The notes under the pieces: model-generated | Database searches by the model: none | Told to the model about the DNA's origin: nothing | Seen by the model: only the letters and a program-made list of their open reading frames with translations | Shown: positions 1 through 8,811 of the stretch, piece by piece | Layout of the letters: each line of letters begins with the position of its first letter | Numbering within the stretch: position 1 is the first letter of the stretch | Source of the DNA: Rhodanobacteraceae bacterium ZG21-1 | GTDB lineage: Bacteria; Pseudomonadota; Gammaproteobacteria; Xanthomonadales; Rhodanobacteraceae | Length of the DNA: 64,000 bases | Reading direction: 5' to 3' | Assembly: GCA_021390615.1 (NCBI GenBank) | Contig: JAJEJU010000025.1 | Location: 558,001-622,000 of the forward strand | Translations under genes and position numbers: made by a program

Positions 1-1635
1 CCCGGCCCGATGGACCTGATCCCCAGCTTCGTCGCGCGCAAGCACGGCCGCGAGGAAGTGGAATATCCCGACCCGCGCGTCGAGCCCGTCCTGAAAGAGA
101 CCTACGGCATCATGGTCTACCAGGAGCAGGTCATGCAGATGGCGCAGATCGTCGGCGGCTACACGCTGGGCGGCGCCGACCTGCTGCGCCGCGCGATGGG
201 CAAAAAGAAGGTCGAGGAGATGGTGAAGCACCGCGCCATCTTCCGCGAAGGCGCGGCCAAGAACGGCGTGGCCGAGGGCAAGGCCGACGCCGTGTTCGAC
301 CTGATGGAGAAATTCGCCGGCTACGGCTTCAACAAGTCGCACGCGGCCGCCTACGCCCTCGTTTCCTACCAGACCGCCTGGCTGAAGGCGCACTACCCGG
401 CCGAGTTCATGGCCGCGACCATCTCGTCGGACATGGACAACACCGACAAGGCGGTGACCTTCCTCGACGAATCGCGCGCGATCGGCCTGACCATCCTGCC
501 GCCGGACGTGAACGCCTCCACCTTCATGTTCGAGGCGGTCGAGCCCGAGGGGGCTCCGCCACCGGGCCGCCGCGGCCTGCGCACCGTCCGCTACGGCCTG
601 GGCGCGATCAAGGGCGTCGGCCAGGGCGCCTGCGAGGCCATCGTCGCCGAACGCCAGCACGGCGGCGCCTACCAGGACCTCGCCGACTTCTGCCGCCGGG
701 TCGATCCCAGCAAGCTCAACAAGCGCGTGCTGGAAGCGCTGATCCTGTCCGGCTCGCTCGACGCGCTGGCGCCGACCCGCGCCAGCCTGATGCTGCAGCT
801 GCCCGATGCGATCAAGGCCGCCGAGCAGCACCTGCGCGACCGCGAATCCGGCCAGAACGACATGTTCGGCGCGCCGATGAGCGGCACCGCGCCGATCGTG
901 CAGGTCGAGCTCGCGGTGGCGCCGGAATGGCCGCTGGAGCAGAAGCTGCAGGGCGAGCGCGACACCCTCGGTCACTACCTCTCCGGCCACCCCACCGATC
1001 CATGGCGCGAAGAGCTGGCCCAGCTCGCCTCCTGTCCGCTGGGCGAGATCGCCGAACGCTACCAGCCGCCGCGGCCGCGCAAGAGCGACGGCGACGACGG
1101 CAACCGCTTCCGCCGCGGCCCCGACACGCCGTGGACGGTGGCCGGCATGGTCAGCGCGGTGCGCAAGCGCGGCGACAGCGACGCCTTCGTGCGCCTGGAG
1201 GACGGTACCGGCATCATCGAGGTGAGCTTCTTCGGCGAGCTCTACCAGCAGGTGGCGCCGCTGCTGACCCGCGACGAGATGCTGATCGTCGAGGGCGGCC
1301 TGCGCATCGACGAGTTTTCCGGCGGCGGCTTCCAGCTGCGCGCGCGCAGCGCGCTCACCCTCAGCGATGCCTGCCGCCGCTACGCGCGCCTGCTGCAGCT
1401 GAAACTGAACGGGATCGGCCCCGATTTCGCCTCGCGCCTGCAGCAGACCCTGGCCGGCTACCGCGGCGGCCGCGCCACCGTGCTGCTGCACGGCTACCAC
1501 AACCGCACCGCCCAGGCCGACCTGGAGCTGGGTGAGGAATGGCGCGTCGAGGCGATCCCGGAGCTGCTGCGCAGCGTGCGCCAGTTGCCCGGCGTGCAGG
1601 CCGCACGACTGCGCCTGGTGCGCCAGGCCGACTGA
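1..1635 (+). CDS. dnaE: DNA polymerase III subunit alpha, C-terminal part (5' end outside window)
   Basis: Replicative DNA polymerase catalytic subunit. The reading frame is open from the first base, so the gene begins upstream; about 544 C-terminal residues are visible (the whole protein is usually about 1160-1190). Visible parts are the end of the palm/fingers region (GYGFNKSHAAAYALVSYQ), a helix-hairpin-helix region, a clamp-binding peptide of the QADMF type (QNDMF, about 280 residues into the visible part), an OB-fold (WTVAGMVSAVRKR onward) and the C-terminal tau-binding region. The next gene is accA on the same strand after 160 bases, an order common in gammaproteobacteria. The PHP domain and the catalytic Asp residues lie outside the window and cannot be judged. 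Confidence 0.97.
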   Translation, partial: PGPMDLIPSFVARKHGREEVEYPDPRVEPVLKETYGIMVYQEQVMQMAQIVGGYTLGGADLLRRAMGKKKVEEMVKHRAIFREGAAKNGVAEGKADAVFDLMEKFAGYGFNKSHAAAYALVSYQTAWLKAHYPAEFMAATISSDMDNTDKAVTFLDESRAIGLTILPPDVNASTFMFEAVEPEGAPPPGRRGLRTVRYGLGAIKGVGQGACEAIVAERQHGGAYQDLADFCRRVDPSKLNKRVLEALILSGSLDALAPTRASLMLQLPDAIKAAEQHLRDRESGQNDMFGAPMSGTAPIVQVELAVAPEWPLEQKLQGERDTLGHYLSGHPTDPWREELAQLASCPLGEIAERYQPPRPRKSDGDDGNRFRRGPDTPWTVAGMVSAVRKRGDSDAFVRLEDGTGIIEVSFFGELYQQVAPLLTRDEMLIVEGGLRIDEFSGGGFQLRARSALTLSDACRRYARLLQLKLNGIGPDFASRLQQTLAGYRGGRATVLLHGYHNRTAQADLELGEEWRVEAIPELLRSVRQLPGVQAARLRLVRQAD

Positions 1636-1759
1636 ACCCGCCACCCCTTCGCCGCGAGAGATCGATTCCACGAGCCCGGAGCCGGCAGCCGACGCAGCCC
1701 TTTTCACCGGGTCGTGCGGTCCCTCGACGGTATGATTCTCGCCTTCCCATGCAGCCCGC

Positions 1760-1765
1760 TATACT
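1760..1765 (+). promoter_or_regulatory. Possible -10 box upstream of accA
   Basis: The dnaE-accA gap contains TATACT (5 of 6 match to TATAAT) about 30 bases before the accA start codon. No convincing -35 box lies 16-18 bases upstream, so this is only a candidate; accA could also be transcribed from dnaE. Confidence 0.3.
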
Positions 1766-1795
1766 GCTGCTCTTGTATGCCATGAACAGCTGCGA

Positions 1796-2752
1796 ATGAA
1801 CCCCAACTTCCTCGATTTTGAACAACCCATTGCCGACCTGGACGCGAAGATCGAAGAGCTTCGCCACACCAGTCACGGGCAGGCGTTCAACATTGACGAC
1901 GAAGTCAACCGCTTGCGCGAAAAGCTCAAGCTCAAGACCGCGGACATCTTCCGCAACCTCACGCCGTGGCAGATCACGCAGCTGTCGCGGCATCCGGCGC
2001 GCCCCTACACGCTCGACTACATCGGCGTGATGTGCGAGGAATTCCACGAGCTGGCCGGCGACCGCATGTATGCGGACGACGCCGCCATCGTGGGCGGCCT
2101 GGGTCGCATCAACGGACGCCAGGTGGTGATCATCGGTCACCAGAAAGGCCGCGACACCAAGACCAAGGTGCGCCGCAACTTCGGCATGCCGCGGCCGGAG
2201 GGCTATCGCAAGGCGCTGCGCCTGATGAAGCTGGCGGAGCGCTTCAGCCTGCCGCTGCTGACCTTTATCGATACGCCCGGCGCCTATCCCGGCGTGGGCG
2301 CGGAAGAGCGCGGCCAGAGCGAGGCGATCGCGCGCAACCTGCTGGAGATGGCCGAGCTGAAGGTGCCGGTGGTGTGCTCGGTGGTCGGCGAAGGCGGCTC
2401 CGGCGGCGCGCTGGCGATCGGCGTGGGCGACCGCGTGAACATGCTGCAGTACTCCACTTACTCGGTGATCTCGCCGGAAGGCTGCGCATCGATTCTGTGG
2501 AAGAGCGCCGAGCGCGCGCGCGACGCTGCCGAAGCGCTGGGCCTCACCGCACCGCGCCTGCTCGAGCTGGGCCTGATCGACAAGGTGATCCGCGAGCCGC
2601 TCGGCGGCGCCCACCGCAACCCGCGGGCGATGGCGGTGCGTCTCAAGGCCGTGCTGCTCAACCAGCTCGACGAACTGGCCGCAATGCCGCTGCCCGACCT
2701 GCTGGAGCAGCGCTACCGGCGCCTGCGCGGCCACGGCGCCTATCAGGAATAA
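1796..2752 (+). CDS. accA: Acetyl-CoA carboxylase carboxyltransferase subunit alpha
   Basis: One half of the carboxyltransferase that moves CO2 from carboxybiotin to acetyl-CoA to form malonyl-CoA, the committed step of fatty-acid synthesis; it works in the cytoplasm with AccD. The protein has 318 residues (E. coli 319). The N-terminal coiled segment ([16 protein letters not shown]) is followed by the crotonase-like core with the typical stretches [37 protein letters not shown] and [15 protein letters not shown]. It starts 160 bases after dnaE and ends 24 bases before the next gene. AccD is not in the window. Confidence 0.98.
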   Translation: MNPNFLDFEQPIADLDAKIEELRHTSHGQAFNIDDEVNRLREKLKLKTADIFRNLTPWQITQLSRHPARPYTLDYIGVMCEEFHELAGDRMYADDAAIVGGLGRINGRQVVIIGHQKGRDTKTKVRRNFGMPRPEGYRKALRLMKLAERFSLPLLTFIDTPGAYPGVGAEERGQSEAIARNLLEMAELKVPVVCSVVGEGGSGGALAIGVGDRVNMLQYSTYSVISPEGCASILWKSAERARDAAEALGLTAPRLLELGLIDKVIREPLGGAHRNPRAMAVRLKAVLLNQLDELAAMPLPDLLEQRYRRLRGHGAYQE

Positions 2753-2776
2753 GCGAACCGCCTCCGGCTGCCTGCC

Positions 2777-4354
2777 ATGACGCGTTCGCACCAGTCTTTC
2801 GCGATGCTGTGCACGCTGTTGCGTTGCGCCGTCATCGTTATGGCGCTCGCCAGCGCCACGCAAGCCCTGGCCCAGGCGCGGGCGCAATCCGTCGACGACG
2901 CCGAAGCGCGCACCGCGCAGGCTTTTGAAACCGCACGCGCGCAAGGTCCGTTGACCCTGCGCGCCTTTCTCGCGCGCATGCCCAAGGGCGCCGATCTGCA
3001 CAACCACCTCGGCGGCGAGGTCTACGCCGAGTCATGGATCAGCCAGGGCGCCGCCGACGGCCTGTGCGTCGATGTCGCCGCACTGAAGCTGCTGGACAAG
3101 CAGAACGCGACTGCGCCGGACTGCGGCGCCGGCCGGCGTCCGGCGAGCGAGGCGCTCAGCGATCAACGCTTCTACGACGCGCTGGTCGATGCCTTCTCCA
3201 TGCGCAGCTTCGTGCCTTCCGCCGGGCATTCCGGCCACGACCAGTTCTTCGGTAGCTTCGATCGCTTCGCAGCCGTCCGTCCGCAGCAGCACATGGGCGA
3301 CTGGCTCAGCGAAGCGAGCGCACGCGCCGGCGCGCAGAACGAGCAATACCTGGAGCTGATGACCACGCCGCCGTTCGCGCACACCGCGAAGCTCGCTCAT
3401 GACGTGGGCTGGCTCGGCGACTTCGACGCCATGCGCACGCAACTGCTCGCGCGCGGCCTGAAAGACGAAATCGCCGACGACGAACGCCTGATCACGCAAG
3501 CGCTGGACCAACGCAGGCGCCAGCAGCATTGCGATACGGCTCAGGCCGAAGTCGGCTGCAGCGTGCAGCTGCGCTTTCTCTACCAAGTGCTGCGCGGCGC
3601 GGCGCCGGAGCGCGTATTCGCGCAAACCCTGCTCGGCTTCGAACTGGCCACGCTCGACCGGCGCTGGGTGGGCATCAACTTCGTGATGCCCGAGGACGGC
3701 TATCTGTCGATGCGCGACTACAACCTGCAGATGCGCATGCTCGACTATCTGCATGGCAAATACCCCAAGGTGCACATCAGCCTGCATGCTGGCGAACTCG
3801 CGCCGGGCCTGGTCCCGCCGGAAGGCCTGCGCTTCCATATCCGCCAGGCGGTGGAGCTGGGCCATGCCGAGCGCATCGGCCACGGCGTGGACGTGATGCA
3901 GGAAGACCGCCCCGAAGAGCTGCTGGACGAGATGGCCGCCCGCCACGTGCTGGTGGAGATCAATCTCACCAGCAACGATGTGATCCTCGGCGTGCGCGGC
4001 GCCGAGCATCCGCTGCCGCTTTATCTCAAGCATCACGTGCCGACCGCGCTGTCCACCGACGACGAAGGCGTCTCGCGCATCGACCTCACCCACGAATACG
4101 TGCGCGCCGTGCAGGATTTCGGGCTCGACTACCGCGCCCTCAAGCAGATGGCGCGCAACAGCTTGAGCTACAGCTTCCTGCCCGGCGACAGCCTGTGGAC
4201 GCAGGGCGGCTCGCTCGCCCCGGCCTGCAGCACGCAGACGCCCGGCAGCGAGCATCCCGACGCCGCCTGCCGACGCCTGCTGGCCGGCAGCGAAAAGGCT
4301 GCGGCGCAATGGGAGTTGGAACGCCGGCTGCGCGTGTTCGAAGCCGGGCGCTGA
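2777..4354 (+). CDS. Secreted adenosine deaminase-like metallohydrolase
   Basis: A member of the adenosine/AMP deaminase superfamily, zinc enzymes that hydrolytically remove the 6-amino group of adenine nucleosides or related compounds. Visible metal and catalytic motifs are LHNHL (His75, His77), SLHAGE (His337, Glu340), a second conserved His in IGHG (His369) and the Asp pair in LSTDDEGVSR (Asp428, Asp429). The first 33 residues form a signal peptide (basic start, hydrophobic LLRCAVIVMALASATQA, then Ala-rich cleavage region), so the enzyme is predicted to be periplasmic or secreted, as in the ADGF/CECR1-like branch, rather than the cytosolic Add. At 525 residues it is clearly longer than Add (about 333). 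The substrate cannot be read from sequence; extracellular purine salvage is an inference. The gene follows accA by 24 bases. Confidence 0.85.
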   Translation: MTRSHQSFAMLCTLLRCAVIVMALASATQALAQARAQSVDDAEARTAQAFETARAQGPLTLRAFLARMPKGADLHNHLGGEVYAESWISQGAADGLCVDVAALKLLDKQNATAPDCGAGRRPASEALSDQRFYDALVDAFSMRSFVPSAGHSGHDQFFGSFDRFAAVRPQQHMGDWLSEASARAGAQNEQYLELMTTPPFAHTAKLAHDVGWLGDFDAMRTQLLARGLKDEIADDERLITQALDQRRRQQHCDTAQAEVGCSVQLRFLYQVLRGAAPERVFAQTLLGFELATLDRRWVGINFVMPEDGYLSMRDYNLQMRMLDYLHGKYPKVHISLHAGELAPGLVPPEGLRFHIRQAVELGHAERIGHGVDVMQEDRPEELLDEMAARHVLVEINLTSNDVILGVRGAEHPLPLYLKHHVPTALSTDDEGVSRIDLTHEYVRAVQDFGLDYRALKQMARNSLSYSFLPGDSLWTQGGSLAPACSTQTPGSEHPDAACRRLLAGSEKAAAQWELERRLRVFEAGR

Positions 4355-4419
4355 GCGTCGTTCGCGACGCGGCTGCCGACGGGCGCTACCATCAGGCATC
4401 CATCACCGGGAGTGCCCGC

Positions 4420-5172
4420 ATGGCCAACGAGAACGCCACCAAGCTTGCCGTGCTGATCGATGCCGACAACGCCCAGCCCTCGATCGCCGAAGGCCTGCTG
4501 GCGGAAGTCGCCAAGTACGGCACGGCGCACGTCAAGCGCGCCTACGGCGACTGGACCAGCAATCACCTCAAGGGCTGGAAGGAACAATTGCTGACCCAGT
4601 CGATCCAGCCGATCCAGCAGTTCGGCTACACCAGCGGCAAGAACGCCACCGACTCGGCGATGATCATCGACGCCATGGACCTGCTGTACTCCGGCCGCTT
4701 CGACGGCTTCTGCATCGTGTCCAGCGACAGCGACTTCACCCGCCTCGCCGCGCGCATCCGCGAGTCCGGACTGACCGTGTACGGCTTCGGCGAACGCAAG
4801 ACGCCAGACCCCTTTGTCGCCGCCTGCGACAAATTCATCTACACCGAGATCCTGGTCAGCAAGCCCGACGAGGAGCAGCCGCTGAAGCCGCGCAGCGCAG
4901 CCCAACTGAAGCAGGACGGCGGCTTGATCAACCTGCTGCGCAACGCGATCGACGCCGCCTCCGACGAAGACGGCTGGGCCGGCCTGGGCGGCGTCGGTTC
5001 GATCGTCACCAAGCAGCGGCCGAACTTCGATTCGCGCAGCTACGGCTACGTCAAGCTGAGCGAACTGATCGCCTCGATCGACTTGTTCGAGATGGAGCGG
5101 CGCAGCCCCGGCGAAGGGCGCCCGCGCGTGATCTACGTGCGCAATCGGCCGCCCCGGCGCGAAGCAGGCTGA
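4420..5172 (+). CDS. NYN (PIN-like) nuclease-fold protein with C-terminal OST-HTH/LOTUS domain
   Basis: The 250-residue protein has an N-terminal NYN domain of the LabA/DUF88 type: LIDADN (Asp14, Asp16), NATDSAMIIDAMDLLYSG (Asp78) and IVSSDSDF (Asp103, Asp105) give the acidic cluster expected of a PIN-fold metal-dependent RNase. A linker leads to a C-terminal module (about 165-245, starting GGLINLLRNAIDAAS) that resembles OST-HTH/LOTUS, an RNA-binding winged helix. The pairing suggests RNA processing, but no substrate is known to me. I chose the ATG at 4420 because the conserved region begins directly after it. It lies between the adenosine-deaminase-like gene and tilS, ending 8 bases before tilS. 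Confidence 0.88.
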   Translation: MANENATKLAVLIDADNAQPSIAEGLLAEVAKYGTAHVKRAYGDWTSNHLKGWKEQLLTQSIQPIQQFGYTSGKNATDSAMIIDAMDLLYSGRFDGFCIVSSDSDFTRLAARIRESGLTVYGFGERKTPDPFVAACDKFIYTEILVSKPDEEQPLKPRSAAQLKQDGGLINLLRNAIDAASDEDGWAGLGGVGSIVTKQRPNFDSRSYGYVKLSELIASIDLFEMERRSPGEGRPRVIYVRNRPPRREAG

Positions 5173-5180
5173 GCGCACCG

Positions 5181-6557
5181 TTGCCTACGCCATCCGATGC
5201 ACTGAGCGAATACCTGGCCGCCCGCCTCGCCGAGGCGCCGGCTGGCGCCTTGTGCGTGGCCTTCAGCGGCGGCGGCGACTCGGTGGCGCTGCTGCATGCG
5301 CTGGGCGGACTGCCCGCGGCTCGCGCGCGCGGCCTGCGCGCGGTGCACGTCGACCACGGTCTGCATCCCGCCAGCGTGGCATGGGCCGAACAGTGCCAGC
5401 GCCAGTGCCAGGCCTGGTCGATCCCCTTCGAAGCGCTGCGCGTGGCCGTGGTGCGCGACGGCCAAGGGCCCGAAGCTGCTGCGCGCCAGGCCCGCTATGC
5501 CGCGCTGGCGGAACGACTGGGCGCACAGGACATCCTGCTGTTGGCGCAGCATCGTGACGACCAGGCCGAGACCGTGCTGCTCAAGCTGCTGCGCGGCGCC
5601 GGGCCGGAAGGCCTGGGCGGCATGCGCGCCTGGCGCGCGCTGGGCCGCGCGCGACTGTGGCGTCCGCTGCTGGAACTGCCGCGCGAGACGTTGCGCGCCT
5701 ACCGGCTGGCGCATGGCCTCGACTGCATCGAGGACCCTTCGAACGCCGATCCGGCGCTGGCACGCAACCGCCTGCGCCACGACATCCTGCCGCGCCTGCT
5801 CGCGCCCTGGCCGCATGCGCTCGACGCCATCCTGCACAGCGCACGGCTCAGCCGCGAAGCCGCCGACGCGCTGGAAGCGCAGTGGCGGGCGGCCCTGACC
5901 GAGCTTTGCGACGATGTAGACGGCAGCCTGCACGCAGCCGGCTGGCTGGCCTTGCCGTCGGCGCTGCGCCATCCGCTGCTCGACCACTGGCTGCACCGGC
6001 ACGGCTGCAGCGCGCCGACCGCGCGGCAGCGGGCGCAGATCGAACACCAGCTCGGCGCACGCAGCGACCGCGTGCCGTGCATCCACTGGAGCGGCACCGA
6101 ACTGCACGTATGGAAAGGCCGCCTGTGGGCCAGGCCGCCGCGCGATCCGCCTCCGGCATCCTGGGAAGCCCTCTGGCACGGCGAACCGCTGCAGCTGCCG
6201 GACGGCGGCGAACTGCGGCTGGAACCCACCGCCCGCCTGGCCGAGCCGCTGCGCGTGCAGCTGCGCCGCGGCGGCGAGCGCATCCGGCCCGCCGGCGATC
6301 GTCATACGCGCGAACTGCGCGACCTGTTCCAGCAGGCCGCGTGGCCGCCCTGGCAGCGCAGCGCCTGCCCCTTGCTGTACCGAGACGACCGCCTGCTCGC
6401 GGTGGCCGATCGCTGGCTCAGCGCCGAAGCGCAGGATTTGTTCGAACGAACCGGCAGCCGCCCGGTCTGGCAGCCTCCTGACAGCATGCGCACAAACGGC
6501 GCGCGGCAGCGCGGCGATATCGTCGATCGAGAGCTGCGCGACCTCGATGCAGATTGA
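5181..6557 (+). CDS. tilS: tRNA(Ile)-lysidine synthetase TilS
   Basis: Modifies C34 of the CAU anticodon of a minor tRNA-Ile to lysidine, which switches both amino-acid identity and codon reading from AUG to AUA; ATP-dependent and essential in most bacteria. The 458-residue protein has the N-type ATP-pyrophosphatase P-loop SGGGDS at 29-34, the [16 protein letters not shown] region, and the C-terminal substrate-binding domain ([22 protein letters not shown]). The start codon is TTG at 5181, directly before the conserved N-terminus and 8 bases after the preceding stop. The length fits the long E. coli-type TilS (432). Confidence 0.96.
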   Translation: MPTPSDALSEYLAARLAEAPAGALCVAFSGGGDSVALLHALGGLPAARARGLRAVHVDHGLHPASVAWAEQCQRQCQAWSIPFEALRVAVVRDGQGPEAAARQARYAALAERLGAQDILLLAQHRDDQAETVLLKLLRGAGPEGLGGMRAWRALGRARLWRPLLELPRETLRAYRLAHGLDCIEDPSNADPALARNRLRHDILPRLLAPWPHALDAILHSARLSREAADALEAQWRAALTELCDDVDGSLHAAGWLALPSALRHPLLDHWLHRHGCSAPTARQRAQIEHQLGARSDRVPCIHWSGTELHVWKGRLWARPPRDPPPASWEALWHGEPLQLPDGGELRLEPTARLAEPLRVQLRRGGERIRPAGDRHTRELRDLFQQAAWPPWQRSACPLLYRDDRLLAVADRWLSAEAQDLFERTGSRPVWQPPDSMRTNGARQRGDIVDRELRDLDAD

Positions 6558-6590
6558 TTCCGGACGGGGGCTGCGCTAGCTTTGCGGCCC

Positions 6591-6848
6591 ATGGCCAAGC
6601 CTGCTTCCGCACCCGCCGATACGGCACCCACCGTCGACTTCGAACACTCGCTGGACGAACTCGAGCAGCTGGTGTCGCGCATGGAAGGCGGCGAACTGAG
6701 CCTGGATGAATCGCTCGCCTCGTTCGAGCGCGGGATCGGTCTGTATCGCCACTGCCAGCAGGCCCTCGAGAAGGCCGAACTGCGGGTGCGCTTGCTGCTC
6801 GACCCCGAAGCCCCCGAGAGCGCCGAACCGTTTGAATCCGATCCCTGA
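6591..6848 (+). CDS. xseB: Exodeoxyribonuclease VII small subunit
   Basis: Small subunit of exonuclease VII, which degrades single-stranded DNA in both directions; several XseB chains bind one XseA. The 85-residue protein carries the family signature [20 protein letters not shown] followed by [21 protein letters not shown] chose ATG 6591 over an in-frame TTG at 6582 because it is the stronger codon and the extra three residues add nothing conserved. It overlaps the next gene by 17 bases, the usual xseB-ispA arrangement. xseA is not in the window. Confidence 0.95.
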   Translation: MAKPASAPADTAPTVDFEHSLDELEQLVSRMEGGELSLDESLASFERGIGLYRHCQQALEKAELRVRLLLDPEAPESAEPFESDP

Positions 6849-7728
6849 GCTCGGGCCGGCTCTGCAAGCCTTGATCGTGCGCGCCGAACAGGCGCTGGAT
6901 CGCGCCTTGCCGCCCGCCGACCACCCGCCCGCCGAACTGCACCGGGCGATGCGCTATGCCGTGCTGGGCGGCGGCAAGCGGCTGCGTCCGCTGCTGGTAT
7001 ACGCCGCCGGCCACGCGCTGGGCAGCGACAGCGCCGCACTGGATGCGCCGGCCTGCGCGGTCGAGCTGATCCACGCTTATTCGCTGGTGCACGACGATCT
7101 GCCGGCGATGGACGATGACGCGCTGCGCCGCGGCCGACCGACCTGCCATATCGTGTTCGGCGAAGCGATGGCGATCCTCGCAGGCGACGCCCTGCAGGCC
7201 CTGGCCTTCGAGATCCTGGCCACGCGACCGCACGGCGTCGACGCCGCGCGACGCGTCGAGATGCTGGGCCTGCTGGGCCGCGCCTGCGGGGCCGAAGGCA
7301 TGGCCGGCGGTCAGGCGCTCGACCTGGCCGCGGTAGGACGCACGCTGAGCCTGGCCGAGCTGGAGCACATGCATGCCTGCAAGACCGGCGCGCTGATCCG
7401 CGCCTCGGTAGGCCTGGGCGCCCTGGTGGCCGGCGCCGATGCCGGGCAGCTGGCCGCGCTGGACCGCTATGCCGGTGCGGTCGGCCTGGCCTTCCAGGTG
7501 CGCGACGACATCCTGGACGTGGAAGGCGAATCCACGGTGATCGGCAAGACCGCCGGCAAGGACGCCGCCGCCAACAAGCCGACCTTCCCGTCGATCATCG
7601 GACTGGACGCTTCGCGCGCGCGCCTGACGGCGCTGATTGCGGACGCGCTCGAGGCGATCGCACCGCTGGGAGAGCGTGCCGCGCTATTGCGCGAACTGGC
7701 CCACTACGCCGCGCAACGCCGGCACTGA
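6832..7728 (+). CDS. ispA: Farnesyl diphosphate synthase (short-chain polyprenyl synthase)
   Basis: Condenses DMAPP with two IPP to make C15 farnesyl diphosphate for undecaprenol, quinone side chains and hopanoids. The 298-residue protein has the GGGKRLRP motif (46-53), the first Asp-rich motif DDLPAMD (88-94) and the second DDILD near residue 223. The start is a TTG at 6832 inside the end of xseB; it gives the standard family N-terminus ([14 protein letters not shown]) and a length matching E. coli IspA (299). A longer reading of the frame would run through xseB in the wrong phase and was rejected. A hairpin with T-run follows 40 bases after the stop. dxs, which often follows ispA, is not present here. 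Confidence 0.94.
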   Translation: MNPIPELGPALQALIVRAEQALDRALPPADHPPAELHRAMRYAVLGGGKRLRPLLVYAAGHALGSDSAALDAPACAVELIHAYSLVHDDLPAMDDDALRRGRPTCHIVFGEAMAILAGDALQALAFEILATRPHGVDAARRVEMLGLLGRACGAEGMAGGQALDLAAVGRTLSLAELEHMHACKTGALIRASVGLGALVAGADAGQLAALDRYAGAVGLAFQVRDDILDVEGESTVIGKTAGKDAAANKPTFPSIIGLDASRARLTALIADALEAIAPLGERAALLRELAHYAAQRRH

Positions 7729-7768
7729 AGAGCCCGGGTCGGCACCGGAGGCCCCGGGCGACACCCAC

Positions 7769-7799
7769 AAAAAAAGCGGCCCGAAGGCCGCTTTTTTTT
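7769..7799. terminator. Bidirectional intrinsic terminator between ispA and a DUF4870 gene
   Basis: GCGGCC (7776-7781), loop CGAA, GGCCGC (7786-7791), with a run of seven A on the left and eight T on the right. The symmetric arrangement can end transcription from ispA (+) and from the DUF4870 gene (-). Confidence 0.93.
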
Positions 7800-7824
7800 G
7801 AAGCGATGAAGCGTGCTTGCTCGA

Positions 7825-8166
7825 TCAGCTTTTGATCAGGCGCAGCGAGAACGGGTAGCGGTAGGCCGTGCCCTTGTTCGCAGCAACCCCGCCGATGATG
7901 CTGAGGATCAGCTGCAGCAAGCCCACGATCCACGTCAGGAACCCCAGGAATGGAACGAAACGCGCCAGGATGCTGATGACGATGATGACGATCAGGGTGG
8001 TAAGACCGAAATTGAAAGCCTCGGTGGTCTGGTCCTTGGCGAAGCTGCCCTTGCCCTTCCAGATCAGCCAACCGATCAGGCCGCCCAACCAGCCGAACAG
8101 CGCGGTCAGGATATAGGTTATGAGCGCGCCGGTGCGCTCTTCCTGGGTGGAACCTGCAATGTTCAT
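7825..8166 (-). CDS. DUF4870 family small membrane protein (1)
   Basis: The 113-residue protein matches DUF4870: an N-terminal TQEERTGALITY segment, two hydrophobic blocks (about 14-35, and 55-95 with IIVIISILARFVPFLG) and the family ending GTAYRYPFSLRLIK. It is predicted to sit in the inner membrane; the function of the family is unknown. A second member lies 104 bases upstream on the same strand, suggesting an old tandem duplication. Its transcript ends at the shared terminator at 7769-7799. Confidence 0.85.
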   Translation of the reverse strand: MNIAGSTQEERTGALITYILTALFGWLGGLIGWLIWKGKGSFAKDQTTEAFNFGLTTLIVIIVISILARFVPFLGFLTWIVGLLQLILSIIGGVAANKGTAYRYPFSLRLIKS

Positions 8167-8270
8167 CGACTACCTCCCTGACAATTCAATGGGTCAATGC
8201 GACGCCCGCAACGGGCGTGGCGCGTAGGCTAGCGCAGGTTAGGCTCGGCTAGCCATCAAAACTTGCGTGA

Positions 8271-8669
8271 TTACTGGATGAAGCGAATCGTCATCGGGTA
8301 GCGATAGGCCACGCCGTTGCTGGCGTTGACCGTGGCCATGATCACAAAGACCAGCCAGAGCACGAACAGCGCGATCAACAGGAAGAAACCGATCACCACC
8401 AGGCACAGCACGGCGCAGACCACGGCGGCCAGCGCCACGGTGATATTGAAGTTCACCGCTTCCTTGCCCTGGCTGTTCGCATACGGCAGGGTGTCTTTCT
8501 TGATTAGCCACAGCACCAGCGGCCCGATCAGGTTGCCGAACGGAATAAAGAAGCCGATCAGCGCGGACAAATGGGTGAACAGCGCCCATTGACGCTCTTC
8601 CGGGCTCACCCCTCCCACCGGCGGCGGCGTCATCGACGGCGGCACGATCTGATCGGGTGGAACGCTCAT
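8271..8669 (-). CDS. DUF4870 family small membrane protein (2)
   Basis: The 132-residue paralogue of the neighbouring gene has the same layout: a Pro-rich N-terminus (PPDQIVPPSMTPPPVGG), SPEERQWALFTHLSALIGFF, hydrophobic segments around 45-55 and 75-115, and the ending NGVAYRYPMTIRFIQ. It is a predicted inner-membrane protein without known function. The start at 8669 is preceded by a purine-rich ribosome-binding site (GGGGAGATGAGTC). The 130 bases upstream hold three near-identical 12-mers, listed separately. Confidence 0.85.
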   Translation of the reverse strand: MSVPPDQIVPPSMTPPPVGGVSPEERQWALFTHLSALIGFFIPFGNLIGPLVLWLIKKDTLPYANSQGKEAVNFNITVALAAVVCAVLCLVVIGFFLLIALFVLWLVFVIMATVNASNGVAYRYPMTIRFIQ

Positions 8670-8748
8670 GACTCATCTCCCCAAGTAGAAGCCGGCCCCT
8701 CCGCCGGTGGGCGCATGCTAGCACCACGCGCTAGCGGCGAATATTGCC

Positions 8749-8811
8749 GCGTCATGCGCCGGATCGCTTCGTCCGCGGCGCTGCGTCATGCGCCTGACAG
8801 CGTCATTCGCC
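8749..8811. repeat. Three spaced copies of a 12-mer GCGTCATGCGCC
   Basis: Exact copies at 8749-8760 and 8783-8794, and a one-mismatch copy (GCGTCATTCGCC) at 8800-8811 that overlaps the pmbA stop codon. They lie 80-140 bases upstream of the DUF4870 gene that starts at 8669. They could be operator sites or a small local duplication. Confidence 0.6.
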
